From the NCBI GenBank assembly GCA_017420535.1, contig JAFOIV010000125.1, positions 1 through 64,000 on the forward strand: 64,000 nucleotides of DNA, read 5' to 3'. The notes beneath the pieces were generated by a model that ran no database searches, was not told the DNA's origin, and saw only the letters and a program-made list of their open reading frames with translations. Position 1 is the stretch's first letter, and every line of letters begins with the position of its first letter. The DNA is from Eubacterium sp. (GTDB lineage Bacteria; Bacillota; Clostridia; Lachnospirales; Lachnospiraceae). A program made the position numbers and the translations under genes. Shown here in pieces: positions 9,861-18,297 of this stretch.

Positions 9861-9875
9861 TTATTTTTTATTCAT
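9830..9875 (-). pseudogene. Ghost of third RTX gene
   Basis: After the small gene at 9878 the sequence repeats the exact RTX start context (GGAGATGACGATGAATAAA) and then stops after MNKK. About a dozen bases on, GTTAACTTTTGTTATGCGATTGCATAA matches the last codons (VDFCYAIA-stop) of the module 2 RTX remnant. The whole body of a third RTX gene seems to have been deleted, leaving only its ends. Confidence 0.7.
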
Positions 9876-9877
9876 CG

Positions 9878-10216
9878 TCATCTCCAAATTGATAAAACTA
9901 TTATTAACAAACAAATATAAAATACTAATTCAATCCAAGTCTCTTTGTCTATATCACTTATATGAGGATGTTTAAATCCACGCAATTTGAGATTTTTGAT
10001 ATGATTTAATAAATAACAACTTGCCATAAACAATGATCCCCATATCATCGTAAACACCGCTATCGCCGAATGCATTACTGTCACTATAAAAGATACTATT
10101 GCTAAAATCACTCCACCTTTAAACATCAATTTTTTAAACCATTCCGTAACTCTTTCACTGCCATACATAATAATCATTATAAATAAAACAGCTATCCTTA
10201 TATAAACATGATCCAT
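9878..10216 (-). CDS. Small membrane protein, module 3 (orphan)
   Basis: 112 residues, paralogous to 9378-9707 (MDHVYIR / MNHIYLR start, YGSERVTEWFKKLMF / YGSEIITEKLKKIMF, same C-terminal IVLSIWR). Three to four hydrophobic segments. The start at 10216 follows AGAGGAAATAATA. Its RTX partner is reduced to a ghost, so this is an orphan copy. The frame is intact, which would be consistent with selection for the small protein on its own, as with orphan immunity genes. That reading is inference. Confidence 0.75.
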   Translation of the reverse strand: MDHVYIRIAVLFIMIIMYGSERVTEWFKKLMFKGGVILAIVSFIVTVMHSAIAVFTMIWGSLFMASCYLLNHIKNLKLRGFKHPHISDIDKETWIELVFYICLLIIVLSIWR

Positions 10217-10230
10217 TATTATTTCCTCTT

Positions 10231-10300
10231 TTCATTTCACTAAACAGGCCTCCTTTCAAAACGCAGCCCATCTAGTATATATATGCCTTTTGTCAAGACT
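10231..10300 (-). repeat. Module leader repeat, copy 3 (short)
   Basis: Shares CACTAAACAGGCC, the AAAGGAGG leader, AT tract and TTGACA with copies 1 and 2 but ends where the purF terminator begins. The AT tract is 4 bases shorter. Confidence 0.9.
10269..10296 (-). promoter_or_regulatory. Promoter of module 3, shorter TA tract
   Basis: TTGACA at 10291-10296 and TAGATG at 10269-10274 are separated by 16 bases, against 20 in the other two copies. The alternative TATACT would have an 11-base spacer, so TAGATG is the more workable -10 here. Confidence 0.6.
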
Positions 10301-10307
10301 AAAAAAA

Positions 10308-10344
10308 CCTCTGCAAAAGAACATGTTTAGTCCTTTTGTAGAGG
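10308..10344 (-). terminator. Terminator after purF-like gene
   Basis: CCTCTACAAAAGGAC / GTTCTTTTGCAGAGG hairpin followed by seven T on the minus strand, 15 bases after the purF-like stop. Confidence 0.9.
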
Positions 10345-10359
10345 TGGTGTTTTTATCTT

Positions 10360-11775
10360 TTACTCACGGCCATCCCAGCAATATGTGCAGAGCTTATCTC
10401 TGTCTATTCCTGTAGCCTTGATCATATCATCGATACGGTTGAATTTAAGAGATGTGAAGTTAAGTCTTTCTCTTATCTTTTCAAGCATCTTCTCATATCT
10501 TTCTGAATCTGGATTTGCATAATCATCAAGGATTGTTCTATCCACATTCTCCCCCTCCTCTTCAGCAATAACCTGACGAGCGATAAGTTCCATCTCTGAA
10601 TTCTCACGAGAGAAGTTAAGATACTTACAGCTGTAAAGGATTGGTGGGCAGGCTGGTCTTATATGAACTTCCTTAGCACCTGCATCATAAAGATACTGAG
10701 TTGTCTCACGAAGCTGTGTTCCACGTACGATTGAATCGTCAATAAGAAGAAGTTTCTTACCATTTACTAATTCATGAATCGGGATAAGTTTCATATGAGC
10801 AATCAGATTTCTCTTATCCTGATGAGTTGGCATGAATGAACGTGGCCATGTTGGAGTATATTTAACAAATGGACGACCATAAGGTACACCAGATTCATTT
10901 GAATATCCTATGGCATGTCCGATACCTGAATCAGGTACGCCTGCAACTACATCGATATCATCCTTTGTAAAGCCATCACGCTTAGCCATCTCAACACCAC
11001 AGCGATTTCTAACATTTTCAACTGTCTGTCCTTCGTAACGTGAAGCTGGATAACCATAGTAAACCCAAAGGAATGTACAGATTTTCATATCACTTCCAGG
11101 TTTTACCACTGTAACAACCTTCTCTGGAGTCATAACGCAGATCTCTCCAGGACCAAGTTCCTTATAATCTGTATAACCAAGGTTAAGATAAGCAAATGAT
11201 TCAAGGCTGGCACAGAATCCTTCATCCTTTTTACCAACGATAACAGGAGTTCTTCCAAACTTATCTCTTGCAAGATAAATAGCATCTGGAGTAAGGATAA
11301 CAATAGTCATAGAACCATCGATCTTTTCCTGAGCGTACTGGATTCCTTCAAGGATATTATCCTTAGTGTTGATAAGAGCAGCTGTAAGCTCAGTCTTATT
11401 GATATTTCCACCACTCATCTCAAGGAAATGAGAGCTTCCATTATCAAATAATTCTGCAACTAATTCATCCGTATTATTAACTTTACCTACAGTTGTAAGA
11501 GCATATGTTCCATGATGAGAACGAACAATAAGTGGCTGTGGATCATAATCTGAGATACATCCAATACCGAGACTTCCTTCCATCTCGTGTATATCTGATG
11601 AGAATTTACTTCTAAATGGTGCATTCTCTATATTATGAATAGCTCTGTTAAATCCATCTTTTCCATGTACAACAAGACCTGCTCTTCTAGTACCAAGGTG
11701 TGAATGATAATCTGTTCCGTAGAATAAATCAAACACGCAGTCCTCTTTTAACGCTGATGCAAAAAATCCACCCAT
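10360..11775 (-). CDS. PurF-like amidophosphoribosyltransferase without N-terminal Cys
   Basis: 471 residues with the PurF layout: an N-terminal Ntn-hydrolase glutaminase-like domain (1-~240), then a phosphoribosyltransferase domain with the PRPP loop LLLIDDSIVRGTQ. Cys residues ICTFLW, CPPILYSC and LCTYC near the C-terminus match where Bacillus-type PurF binds its 4Fe-4S cluster. The mature PurF nucleophile is Cys at position 1 (MCG…). Here the protein begins MGGFFA, with Gly in that place, and no nearby Met-Cys-Gly start is seen. Glutamine hydrolysis should therefore be lost, so it may use ammonia or have another role. Monocistronic with its own promoter and terminator. A canonical purF may exist elsewhere. 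Confidence 0.8.
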   Translation of the reverse strand: MGGFFASALKEDCVFDLFYGTDYHSHLGTRRAGLVVHGKDGFNRAIHNIENAPFRSKFSSDIHEMEGSLGIGCISDYDPQPLIVRSHHGTYALTTVGKVNNTDELVAELFDNGSSHFLEMSGGNINKTELTAALINTKDNILEGIQYAQEKIDGSMTIVILTPDAIYLARDKFGRTPVIVGKKDEGFCASLESFAYLNLGYTDYKELGPGEICVMTPEKVVTVVKPGSDMKICTFLWVYYGYPASRYEGQTVENVRNRCGVEMAKRDGFTKDDIDVVAGVPDSGIGHAIGYSNESGVPYGRPFVKYTPTWPRSFMPTHQDKRNLIAHMKLIPIHELVNGKKLLLIDDSIVRGTQLRETTQYLYDAGAKEVHIRPACPPILYSCKYLNFSRENSEMELIARQVIAEEEGENVDRTILDDYANPDSERYEKMLEKIRERLNFTSLKFNRIDDMIKATGIDRDKLCTYCWDGRE

Positions 11776-11816
11776 TGTTAGTCTCCTTTTATATACAGTA
11801 TTTTATTAACAAAGCT

Positions 11817-11846
11817 ACTATACATCAAAACCGCTACTTTTGTCTA
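11817..11846 (-). promoter_or_regulatory. Promoter of purF-like gene
   Basis: TAGACA (11841-11846), 18-base spacer ending TG, TATAGT (11817-11822): an extended -10 promoter ~40 bases before the start codon. No purine riboswitch or PurR box was recognised. Confidence 0.6.
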
Positions 11847-11925
11847 TTAAACTTTTAAATGTAAATTCCGAAAAAAACATTGTATTTTTTATACTTTTTG
11901 TGGAAACTATTGATGCATCTGATGT

Positions 11926-12702
11926 TTATTCCGCAGATTTAACTGCTTCTCTCATAGACCTTACATATTCTTCAAGTAACTTAGGTGCATTTTCCTTTTC
12001 AGATGCAACTATCTTTACCATAGCAGAACCTACGATAACTCCATCAGCTATCTTTGCCATCTCGCCGGCCTGCTCTGGTTTACTGATCCCAAATCCTATA
12101 GCACATGGCACATCTGTTACACTTCTTATGCTATCTACCATTGCCTTAAGATCAGTATTTATCTCGTTTCTAACCCCTGTTACACCCATGGAAGATACCA
12201 CATAGATAAAGCCTTTCGCACTTTCTGCTATCATCTTTATCCTGTCTTCACTGGTTGGTGCCACAAGAGGGATAAAATCTATTCCATACTTTTCAGCCAC
12301 TTCTGAAAATTCCTTTGATTCTTCATATGGAACATCAGGGATTATGATGCCATCGGCCCCGGCGGCGGATGCATTTTCAAAGAATCTGTCTAATCCATAA
12401 TGGAATACTGGATTTGCATATGTCATAAATACAAGAGGTATATCACTCTCTTTTCTGATTTCCTTAACTAAATCAAATACCTTATCAGTAGTCATTCCGC
12501 TTCCAAGGGCTCTTATATCCGCCTCCTGGATAACTGGTCCTTCAGCTATTGGATCTGAAAATGGAATGCCCACCTCTATAAGGCTTGCCCCTCCTTTTAT
12601 TGCTGCTCTGAAATTATCAAGAGATTCTTCATATGATGGATCTCCAGCAGTAAGAAAGGCTATAAATGCTTTTTCTTTAAATGCGTCTTTTATTCTAGTC
12701 AT
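11926..12702 (-). CDS. trpA: Tryptophan synthase alpha chain
   Basis: 258 residues from the ATG at 12702. The longer frame to 12771 overlaps trpB too far, and GAGGAGAG sits just upstream of the chosen start. Motifs: [31 protein letters not shown] (catalytic Glu), [15 protein letters not shown] (catalytic Asp), [19 protein letters not shown]. It cleaves indole-3-glycerol phosphate and channels indole to TrpB. It overlaps the trpB stop by 8 bases and is the last gene of the trp operon. Confidence 0.95.
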   Translation of the reverse strand: MTRIKDAFKEKAFIAFLTAGDPSYEESLDNFRAAIKGGASLIEVGIPFSDPIAEGPVIQEADIRALGSGMTTDKVFDLVKEIRKESDIPLVFMTYANPVFHYGLDRFFENASAAGADGIIIPDVPYEESKEFSEVAEKYGIDFIPLVAPTSEDRIKMIAESAKGFIYVVSSMGVTGVRNEINTDLKAMVDSIRSVTDVPCAIGFGISKPEQAGEMAKIADGVIVGSAMVKIVASEKENAPKLLEEYVRSMREAVKSAE

Positions 12703-13876
12703 AGATCTTCTCTCCTCTATATCTTGCAATTGCAGCAACGTCCTTATCACCTCTACCTGAAACTGTAGCAACTATAATGCTATCTTTTGGCATAGTTGGT
12801 GCCAGCTTCATAACATGAGCTATAGCATGTGAACTTTCAATCGCCGGGATAATTCCTTCTGTTCTTGAAAGATATTCAAATGCATTTACTGCTTCATCAT
12901 CTGTGATTGCCACATACTGAGCTCTTCCGATTGAATGAAGATATGCATGTTCAGGTCCGATTCCTGGGTAATCAAGTCCGGCTGAAATAGAATAAACCGG
13001 AGCTATCTGACCATATTCATTCTGACAGAAGAGGGATTTCATACCGTGGAAAATACCAATGGTACCATTTGCTAATGTGGCTGCATTCATATCTGTATCA
13101 ACTCCACGTCCTGCAGCTTCACAACCTATAAGCTTAACTCCCTCATCCTTAATATATTCATAGAAAGAACCAATGGCATTGGAACCACCGCCAACACAGG
13201 CAACCACTGCATCTGGAAGGCGTCCCTCAGCCTCTAAGATCTGAGCTCTAGATTCTTTACTGATGACGCTCTGGAAGTCTCTTACTATGGTTGGAAATGG
13301 ATGAGGTCCCATTACAGAACCTAAAACATAAAGAGTATCATCTACTCTTGTTGTCCACTCACGCATACATTCATTTACTGCATCCTTAAGAACCTTTGTT
13401 CCACTGGTTACTGCATGGACCTTTGCTCCAAGTAGTTTCATTCTATATACATTAAGAGCCTGTCTCTTTGTATCTTCTTCTCCCATGAAGATCTCACACT
13501 CCATCCCCATAAGAGCAGCTCCTGTAGCAGTTGCAACACCATGCTGGCCGGCTCCTGTCTCAGCTATAACTCTGGTCTTTCCCATTTTCTTTGCAAGAAG
13601 TATCTGACCTAAAACATTATTTATCTTATGAGAACCTGTATGGTTAAGATCCTCTCTCTTAAGATAGATCTTTGCTCCGCCTAAATCTTTTGTCATCTTC
13701 TCTGCATAATAAAGAAGAGATGGACGTCCAGCATAATTTTTAAGAAGGCTGTCTAATTCCTTATTAAATTCTGGATCATTTTTATAAAATTCATATGCTT
13801 TTTCTAATTTGTGGATCTCATTCATTAAGGTTTCTGGAATATACTGTCCACCAAATTCACCAAATCTACCAGCCAT
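12695..13876 (-). CDS. trpB: Tryptophan synthase beta chain
   Basis: 393 residues starting [15 protein letters not shown] at 13876. AAGGAG is correctly spaced to that ATG, whereas the upstream in-frame ATG at 13897 lies within trpC and lacks a site. PLP lysine in the HTGSHKINN motif, Gly-rich phosphate loop [12 protein letters not shown], and [12 protein letters not shown]. It condenses indole with serine to make tryptophan. It follows trpC with a 10-base gap and overlaps trpA, so it is co-transcribed. Confidence 0.96.
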   Translation of the reverse strand: MAGRFGEFGGQYIPETLMNEIHKLEKAYEFYKNDPEFNKELDSLLKNYAGRPSLLYYAEKMTKDLGGAKIYLKREDLNHTGSHKINNVLGQILLAKKMGKTRVIAETGAGQHGVATATGAALMGMECEIFMGEEDTKRQALNVYRMKLLGAKVHAVTSGTKVLKDAVNECMREWTTRVDDTLYVLGSVMGPHPFPTIVRDFQSVISKESRAQILEAEGRLPDAVVACVGGGSNAIGSFYEYIKDEGVKLIGCEAAGRGVDTDMNAATLANGTIGIFHGMKSLFCQNEYGQIAPVYSISAGLDYPGIGPEHAYLHSIGRAQYVAITDDEAVNAFEYLSRTEGIIPAIESSHAIAHVMKLAPTMPKDSIIVATVSGRGDKDVAAIARYRGEKIYD

Positions 13877-13886
13877 TTCAATCTCC

Positions 13887-14666
13887 TTATAATTCATGTA
13901 AACTTTCTATTAATTCTTTTTTATTTTTACTTCTCATAAACATCTCGCCTATAAGAACTGCATCAGTACCATTTTCCCTAAGGACTTTAAGGTCTTCAGG
14001 AGTCTTTATTCCACTTTCAGATACGTATATAACACTTTTCGGAACAAGTTTTCTTAATCTGATGCTATTATTTATGTCAACTGTAAAGTCTTTCAGATTT
14101 CTATTGTTTACCCCTACTATCCTTGCACCCTGATTTAAGCATCTCTTTACTTCCTCTTCATCATGAGCTTCAAATAAAGCTGAAAGTCCAAGGCTTTCTG
14201 CAATCTGAAAATATTCCTTTAATTCTGCGTCAGTAAGGATTGCTGCAATAAGCAGGATGGCTGAGGCACCTAAAACCTTAGCTTCGTATATCATATAAGG
14301 ATCCACTGTAAAATCTTTTCTTAATACAGGGATTTTTACTTCCTTTGCTATATTAAGTAAATACTCATCACTGCCTTTAAAATATTCCGGTTCTGTAAGA
14401 CAGGACACAGCGTTTGCACCTGAAGCCTCATATTCTTTTGCAATCTCTAAATAAGGGAAATCAGAAGCTATTATTCCTTTGGAAGGAGAAGCTTTCTTTA
14501 CTTCTGCTATTATGGAAAGCCCTTCTTTTTTTAAAGCCTGCTCAAAAGGAAAATCCTCTGTTTTTTTCATATTAAGAGCCTGTTCCTTAATACTTTCCAA
14601 GGATATTTTTTCTTTTTTTTCCGCAACCCTTATCCTGCTTGATTTAGCTAATTCATCAAGTATCAC
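13887..14666 (-). CDS. trpC: Indole-3-glycerol phosphate synthase
   Basis: 259 residues. I chose the GTG at 14666 ([18 protein letters not shown]) because AAGGAGG lies 5 bases upstream and the N-terminus then matches the family; the open frame reaches an ATG at 14690. Motifs: [46 protein letters not shown]. It forms indole-3-glycerol phosphate from CdRP. It is not fused to TrpF: the length is that of a single-domain enzyme. The GTGA overlap with a 23-codon ORF suggests coupling to trpD. Confidence 0.95.
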   Translation of the reverse strand: MILDELAKSSRIRVAEKKEKISLESIKEQALNMKKTEDFPFEQALKKEGLSIIAEVKKASPSKGIIASDFPYLEIAKEYEASGANAVSCLTEPEYFKGSDEYLLNIAKEVKIPVLRKDFTVDPYMIYEAKVLGASAILLIAAILTDAELKEYFQIAESLGLSALFEAHDEEEVKRCLNQGARIVGVNNRNLKDFTVDINNSIRLRKLVPKSVIYVSESGIKTPEDLKVLRENGTDAVLIGEMFMRSKNKKELIESLHEL

Positions 14667-14734
14667 GCTAACCTCCTTATCAGCTGACATTTCTTTATGT
14701 ATCCTGCACTGTAATATAATGCCTTAACTTCCAT
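14663..14734 (-). CDS. Possible 23-codon linker ORF between trpD and trpC
   Basis: The ATG directly follows the trpD TAA (TAAATG), runs 23 codons through the trpC ribosome site and stops in GTGA, overlapping the trpC GTG start. Two AGG codons coincide with the Shine-Dalgarno sequence. It may serve only to carry ribosomes from trpD to trpC. No homologue recognised and it may not be a real gene. Confidence 0.3.
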   Translation of the reverse strand: MEVKALYYSAGYIKKCQLIRRLA

Positions 14735-15781
14735 TTACGCCTGGGCTTCAAGATTAGACATCTTTACATATTTATCTATTATCTCAAGCGCCTTACCTGA
14801 ATTCATTACTTCTTCTGCTTCTTTAAATCCTTCTTTAAGAGATACTCCCTTAGCTAAATGAAGGGCTGCTGCTGCATTTAAAAGAACTACATTCTTCATT
14901 GCAAGATTAGCTTTTGAACCTTCCTGTCCAGCCTTACCTGAAAGAATCTCTCTTGTAAGAGCTGCATTTTCCTTTGGTTCTCCACCCTTTATATCATCTC
15001 TTGTATACTTCTCTGTAATACCAAAGTCTGCTGGATCAATCTCATATTTTTCGATTGAACCGTCTTCCTTTAATTCTGCAACAGAAGTCTTTGCACTTAC
15101 TGAGATCTCATCTAACTGATCCTGTCCAAATACTACCATGGCACGCTTTACTCCCATTTTTTTAAGAGTCTCTGCAATCTCATCTACCAATTCCTCTTTA
15201 TATACTCCAAGAAGGAAATAGTCAGGTTTTGCAGGATTTGTAAGAGGTCCTAAAAGATTAAATATCGTTGGAATACCGATAGTCTTTCTAACAGGTCCTA
15301 CATATTTCATTGCTGAGTGATACTTCTGGGCAAACATAAAGGCAAAGCCATTTTCTTCAATCATCTTCTGATTAAGTTCAGGGCTTACCATAAGATATCC
15401 CCCTAATGCTTCAAGTGCATCAGCTGTTCCGCACTTTGATGTAGCAGCTCTGTTGCCATGCTTAGCTACATTTACGCCAGCTGCAGCTATAAGAAAAGCT
15501 GTTGTGGTTGAAACATTCATTGACTGAGCCTTATCTCCACCAGTACCAACTATCTCTAATACCTTTGATTCGTGATTGACAGGAAGAGCCTTTTCTCTCA
15601 TTGCAGTTGCAGCTCCTGATATCTCATCAGGTGTCTCTCCCTTTATATGGAGGGCTGTTAAAAATGCCGCTGTCTGGGCCTGTTCTGTTTCTCCGCCCAT
15701 GATCTCACTTACTACCTCGTAAGCTTCATCAAATGTAAGATTCTTACCTTCTGATACTTTAACTATTGCTTCCTTGATCAT
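14735..15781 (-). CDS. trpD: Anthranilate phosphoribosyltransferase
   Basis: 348 residues, the normal length. Motifs: VGTGGDKAQSMNVST (PRPP binding), AKHGNRAATSKCGTADALEALGG, GPLTNPAKPDYFLLGVY, FGQDQLDEIS. It transfers phosphoribosyl from PRPP to anthranilate. It starts 3 bases after the trpG stop, in the operon order E-G-D-C-B-A. Confidence 0.95.
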   Translation of the reverse strand: MIKEAIVKVSEGKNLTFDEAYEVVSEIMGGETEQAQTAAFLTALHIKGETPDEISGAATAMREKALPVNHESKVLEIVGTGGDKAQSMNVSTTTAFLIAAAGVNVAKHGNRAATSKCGTADALEALGGYLMVSPELNQKMIEENGFAFMFAQKYHSAMKYVGPVRKTIGIPTIFNLLGPLTNPAKPDYFLLGVYKEELVDEIAETLKKMGVKRAMVVFGQDQLDEISVSAKTSVAELKEDGSIEKYEIDPADFGITEKYTRDDIKGGEPKENAALTREILSGKAGQEGSKANLAMKNVVLLNAAAALHLAKGVSLKEGFKEAEEVMNSGKALEIIDKYVKMSNLEAQA

Positions 15782-15784
15782 TTC

Positions 15785-16357
15785 TTAGTCCTCCTTAAAA
15801 AAATTCTCTAACATCTTTTTTCCATCCGGTGTAAGTATTGATTCCGGATGAAACTGTAATCCGTAAACTTTATTATCTCTATCTTCTACTGCCATTACTT
15901 CACCATCATCTAAGCTAACGGCGGTAATCTTTAATTCTTCTGGAATTGTCTCTTTCTTTGCAGATAAGGAATGATATCTGGCAACCTCTGTTTCTTCTTT
16001 GATTCCTTTAAAGATTTTTGAAGTATCATCTATCTTGCAGAGGGATTTTTTACCATGCATAAGGCGGGAAGCATAACTTACTGTTGCTCCATACACTTCA
16101 CAGATTGCCTGATGTCCAAGACAAACACCAAGGATTGGAATCTCGCCTTTAAATTCTCTTATTACATCCTCTATAATCCCGGCTTCACTTGGTCTTCCAG
16201 GTCCTGGTGAAAGTATTATCCTATCTGGATTTAACTCTCTTATCTCATCTAGTGACATTTCATCATTTCTTATAACTTTTATATTTTCATCAATGCCACC
16301 TACCAGCTGATAAAGGTTATAGGAAAAACTGTCGTAATTATCTATAAGTAATATCAT
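15785..16357 (-). CDS. trpG: Anthranilate synthase glutamine amidotransferase subunit
   Basis: 190 residues, class I glutamine amidotransferase: ILLIDNYDSFSYNLYQLVG, SPGPGRPSEAG, catalytic Cys in LGVCLGHQAICE, and QFHPESILTPDG carrying the His-Glu pair. It delivers ammonia to TrpE. It could also serve as PabA for folate synthesis, as in some Firmicutes. The gap to trpE is 9 bases. Confidence 0.95.
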   Translation of the reverse strand: MILLIDNYDSFSYNLYQLVGGIDENIKVIRNDEMSLDEIRELNPDRIILSPGPGRPSEAGIIEDVIREFKGEIPILGVCLGHQAICEVYGATVSYASRLMHGKKSLCKIDDTSKIFKGIKEETEVARYHSLSAKKETIPEELKITAVSLDDGEVMAVEDRDNKVYGLQFHPESILTPDGKKMLENFFKED

Positions 16358-16366
16358 ACATTCCTC

Positions 16367-17860
16367 CTATATTTCATTTGCTTTCTTGATAGCATCAATC
16401 ACGGCACCGGCCTTGTTTATACATTCCTGATATTCATTTGCGGGAAAGGAATCTGCCACAATTCCGGCACCGGATCTAACAGTTACTTTGCCATTTTTCT
16501 TAAACACAAGTCTAATGGCTATACAGGTATCCATATTACCTGTGAAATCTATATATCCAATGGCTCCGCCATAGATTCCTCTCCTGTCTCCCTCTAATTC
16601 ATCGATAATCTGACAGGCTCTTATCTTAGGAGCTCCTGAAAGTGTACCTGCAGGAAGAATTGATGCAATTGCATCTGTCGCATCATACTTTGTATCATCA
16701 ATTTCTCCCTTTACTGTAGAACCTATATGCATTACATGAGAATACTTTTCAACTGACATATAGTCCACAACCTCAACTGTTCCAAACTTTGCAACTCGTC
16801 CAAGATCATTTCTACCAAGATCTACCAGCATATTATGCTCTGCCAGTTCTTTTTCATCCTGTAATAACTCTTCCTCTATCTCTTTATCTTCAGCAGGTGT
16901 CCTGCCTCTCTTTCTTGTTCCAGCAAGAGGAAATGTATAAAGGTCTCCATTATCTAATTTAGTAAGTGTTTCCGGAGATGCACCTGCTATTTCTTCTCCG
17001 TTAATGTCGAAATAGAACATATATGGCGATGGATTGCTGGATCTAAGAATCCTGTATGTATCAAACAAGCTTCCGGCAAATTGAGCTTGCTGCTTGTTAG
17101 AAAGCACAACCTGAAAAATATCCCCCTCGAAGATGTACTTCTTTCCTTTTTCAACCATCTCTTCATATTCTTCTTTGCTAAAAGCTGTTTTAAAATCACT
17201 TAAAAGCCTCCCCTTTGGAACATTTTCCTTCTCTCCTGATATTATCAGTTCTTCCATATGATCAAGCTGGGCAAGTGCCGCTACATAATTTTCGATCAGG
17301 TTATCAGTCTTTATATTTACTATCAGCACCAGCTTTTGCATGATATTATCAAATGCTATTACCTTATCAAACAGCATAAGATTCATATCTGAAAAATCAT
17401 CTTCTTTTGCTTCTTTTAGTTTTAGTACCGGTTCAGCATATTTTATAAAATCGTAAGAAAAGTATCCTATAAGGCCTCCGGTAAAAGAAGGAAGTCCAGG
17501 GATCCTTGGAGAAGAATTCGCGTCAATTATCTCCTTAATTATGTCTCCTGGTTTTTCAACTTCTTTTCCTTTTCCTACTTCATATACTTCTTTTTCTTCA
17601 GTAAGAAGATCTGTTTTGGTTAGAATTCCATTCTTTAATTCAAGATCAAGGATCGGATCATACCCTAAAAATGTATATCTTCCCCAGTAAGACTGGCTCA
17701 CTACACTTTCTAAAATATAAGTTCTCTTGCTGACTTTCTTAAGTCTCTTTAATACTTCAATGGGTGTTACCATGTCTGACAGGATTTCTTTTGCAACAGG
17801 AACTATTTTCTTATCTTTCTCATATTGTTTTAAATCCTGTAAACTAGTTAAGATACTCAT
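16367..17860 (-). CDS. trpE: Anthranilate synthase component I
   Basis: 497 residues, chorismate-binding enzyme. The N-terminal domain carries LESVVSQSYWGRYTFLGYDP, where an LLESxxxx-S type sequence forms the Trp feedback site. The catalytic part has FQVVLSNKQQ, SNPSPYMFYFD, GASPETL, AGTRKRGRTPAED, LPAGTLSGAPKIRA and GAIGYIDF. It converts chorismate plus ammonia to anthranilate. It is the first gene of the operon, with the T-box leader directly upstream, so it should be induced by uncharged tRNA-Trp. Confidence 0.95.
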   Translation of the reverse strand: MSILTSLQDLKQYEKDKKIVPVAKEILSDMVTPIEVLKRLKKVSKRTYILESVVSQSYWGRYTFLGYDPILDLELKNGILTKTDLLTEEKEVYEVGKGKEVEKPGDIIKEIIDANSSPRIPGLPSFTGGLIGYFSYDFIKYAEPVLKLKEAKEDDFSDMNLMLFDKVIAFDNIMQKLVLIVNIKTDNLIENYVAALAQLDHMEELIISGEKENVPKGRLLSDFKTAFSKEEYEEMVEKGKKYIFEGDIFQVVLSNKQQAQFAGSLFDTYRILRSSNPSPYMFYFDINGEEIAGASPETLTKLDNGDLYTFPLAGTRKRGRTPAEDKEIEEELLQDEKELAEHNMLVDLGRNDLGRVAKFGTVEVVDYMSVEKYSHVMHIGSTVKGEIDDTKYDATDAIASILPAGTLSGAPKIRACQIIDELEGDRRGIYGGAIGYIDFTGNMDTCIAIRLVFKKNGKVTVRSGAGIVADSFPANEYQECINKAGAVIDAIKKANEI

Positions 17861-17899
17861 CTTCTTACCTCCTTTGATATGTTTACTTTTGCCTTTCAG

Positions 17900-18205
17900 G
17901 CAATAAAAAAATCCCCAGGTCGATATATTAATATCAACCTGAGGACGAATAATCTTAATTAATAAAATATCCGCGGTGCCACTCTCATTTTAAAAGGCTT
18001 TCGCATTTTACACTTAGCTGGGTACCAACATACCCACGGCAGTTAACGCCTGCACTTAACGTAGTGGAATACTAAGAATAACTTTTCACCACTCCCTCAG
18101 CGGTCCATTTAATGAATTGTTACTGCAAGGTTCTCAGCATCCCTTACTCTCTGTGAGCACATCTTTCATTTTTATCTCCGCATCAACGGTTTACTGATAT
18201 TTTTT
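17900..18205 (-). promoter_or_regulatory. T-box leader, tryptophan-specific
   Basis: The minus strand upstream of trpE has the T-box sequence GAGTGGCACCGCGG (about 17971-17986) and an AG-box region (AGAGAGTAAGGGATGCTGAGA). The specifier context AAATGGACC carries the codon TGG for Trp at 18105-18107. A terminator hairpin (17912-17946) follows, then seven T. Uncharged tRNA-Trp should stabilise the antiterminator and switch on trpEGDCBA. Confidence 0.93.
17912..17946 (-). terminator. T-box attenuator hairpin
   Basis: GTCCTCAGGTTGATATTAATATATCGACCTGGGGATTTTTTT-type stem-loop with T run, 20 to 50 bases downstream of the T-box sequence. It is competed by the antiterminator. Confidence 0.9.
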
Positions 18206-18215
18206 TGTTGGATTA

Positions 18216-18244
18216 ACTATAACGCTTTATCTTTTTCGTGTCAA
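18216..18244 (-). promoter_or_regulatory. trp operon promoter
   Basis: TTGACA (18239-18244), 17-base spacer, TATAGT (18216-18221), placing transcription start just before the T-box leader. This is a near-consensus sigma-A promoter. Confidence 0.85.
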
Positions 18245-18297
18245 CACTTTTTTACTTTAATTCACTAAAGTTCTTTTTTTATTCTTATAATCGAGGA

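Noticed and set aside
1..10300. A mobile element carrying the RTX locus
   Set aside because: No transposase, integrase or terminal inverted repeats were seen. The repeats are the module leaders themselves and are best explained by tandem duplication.
13867..13897. A remnant of trpF between trpC and trpB
   Set aside because: The gap is only about 10 bases, and the 23-codon ORF in the trpD-trpC gap has no TrpF motif.
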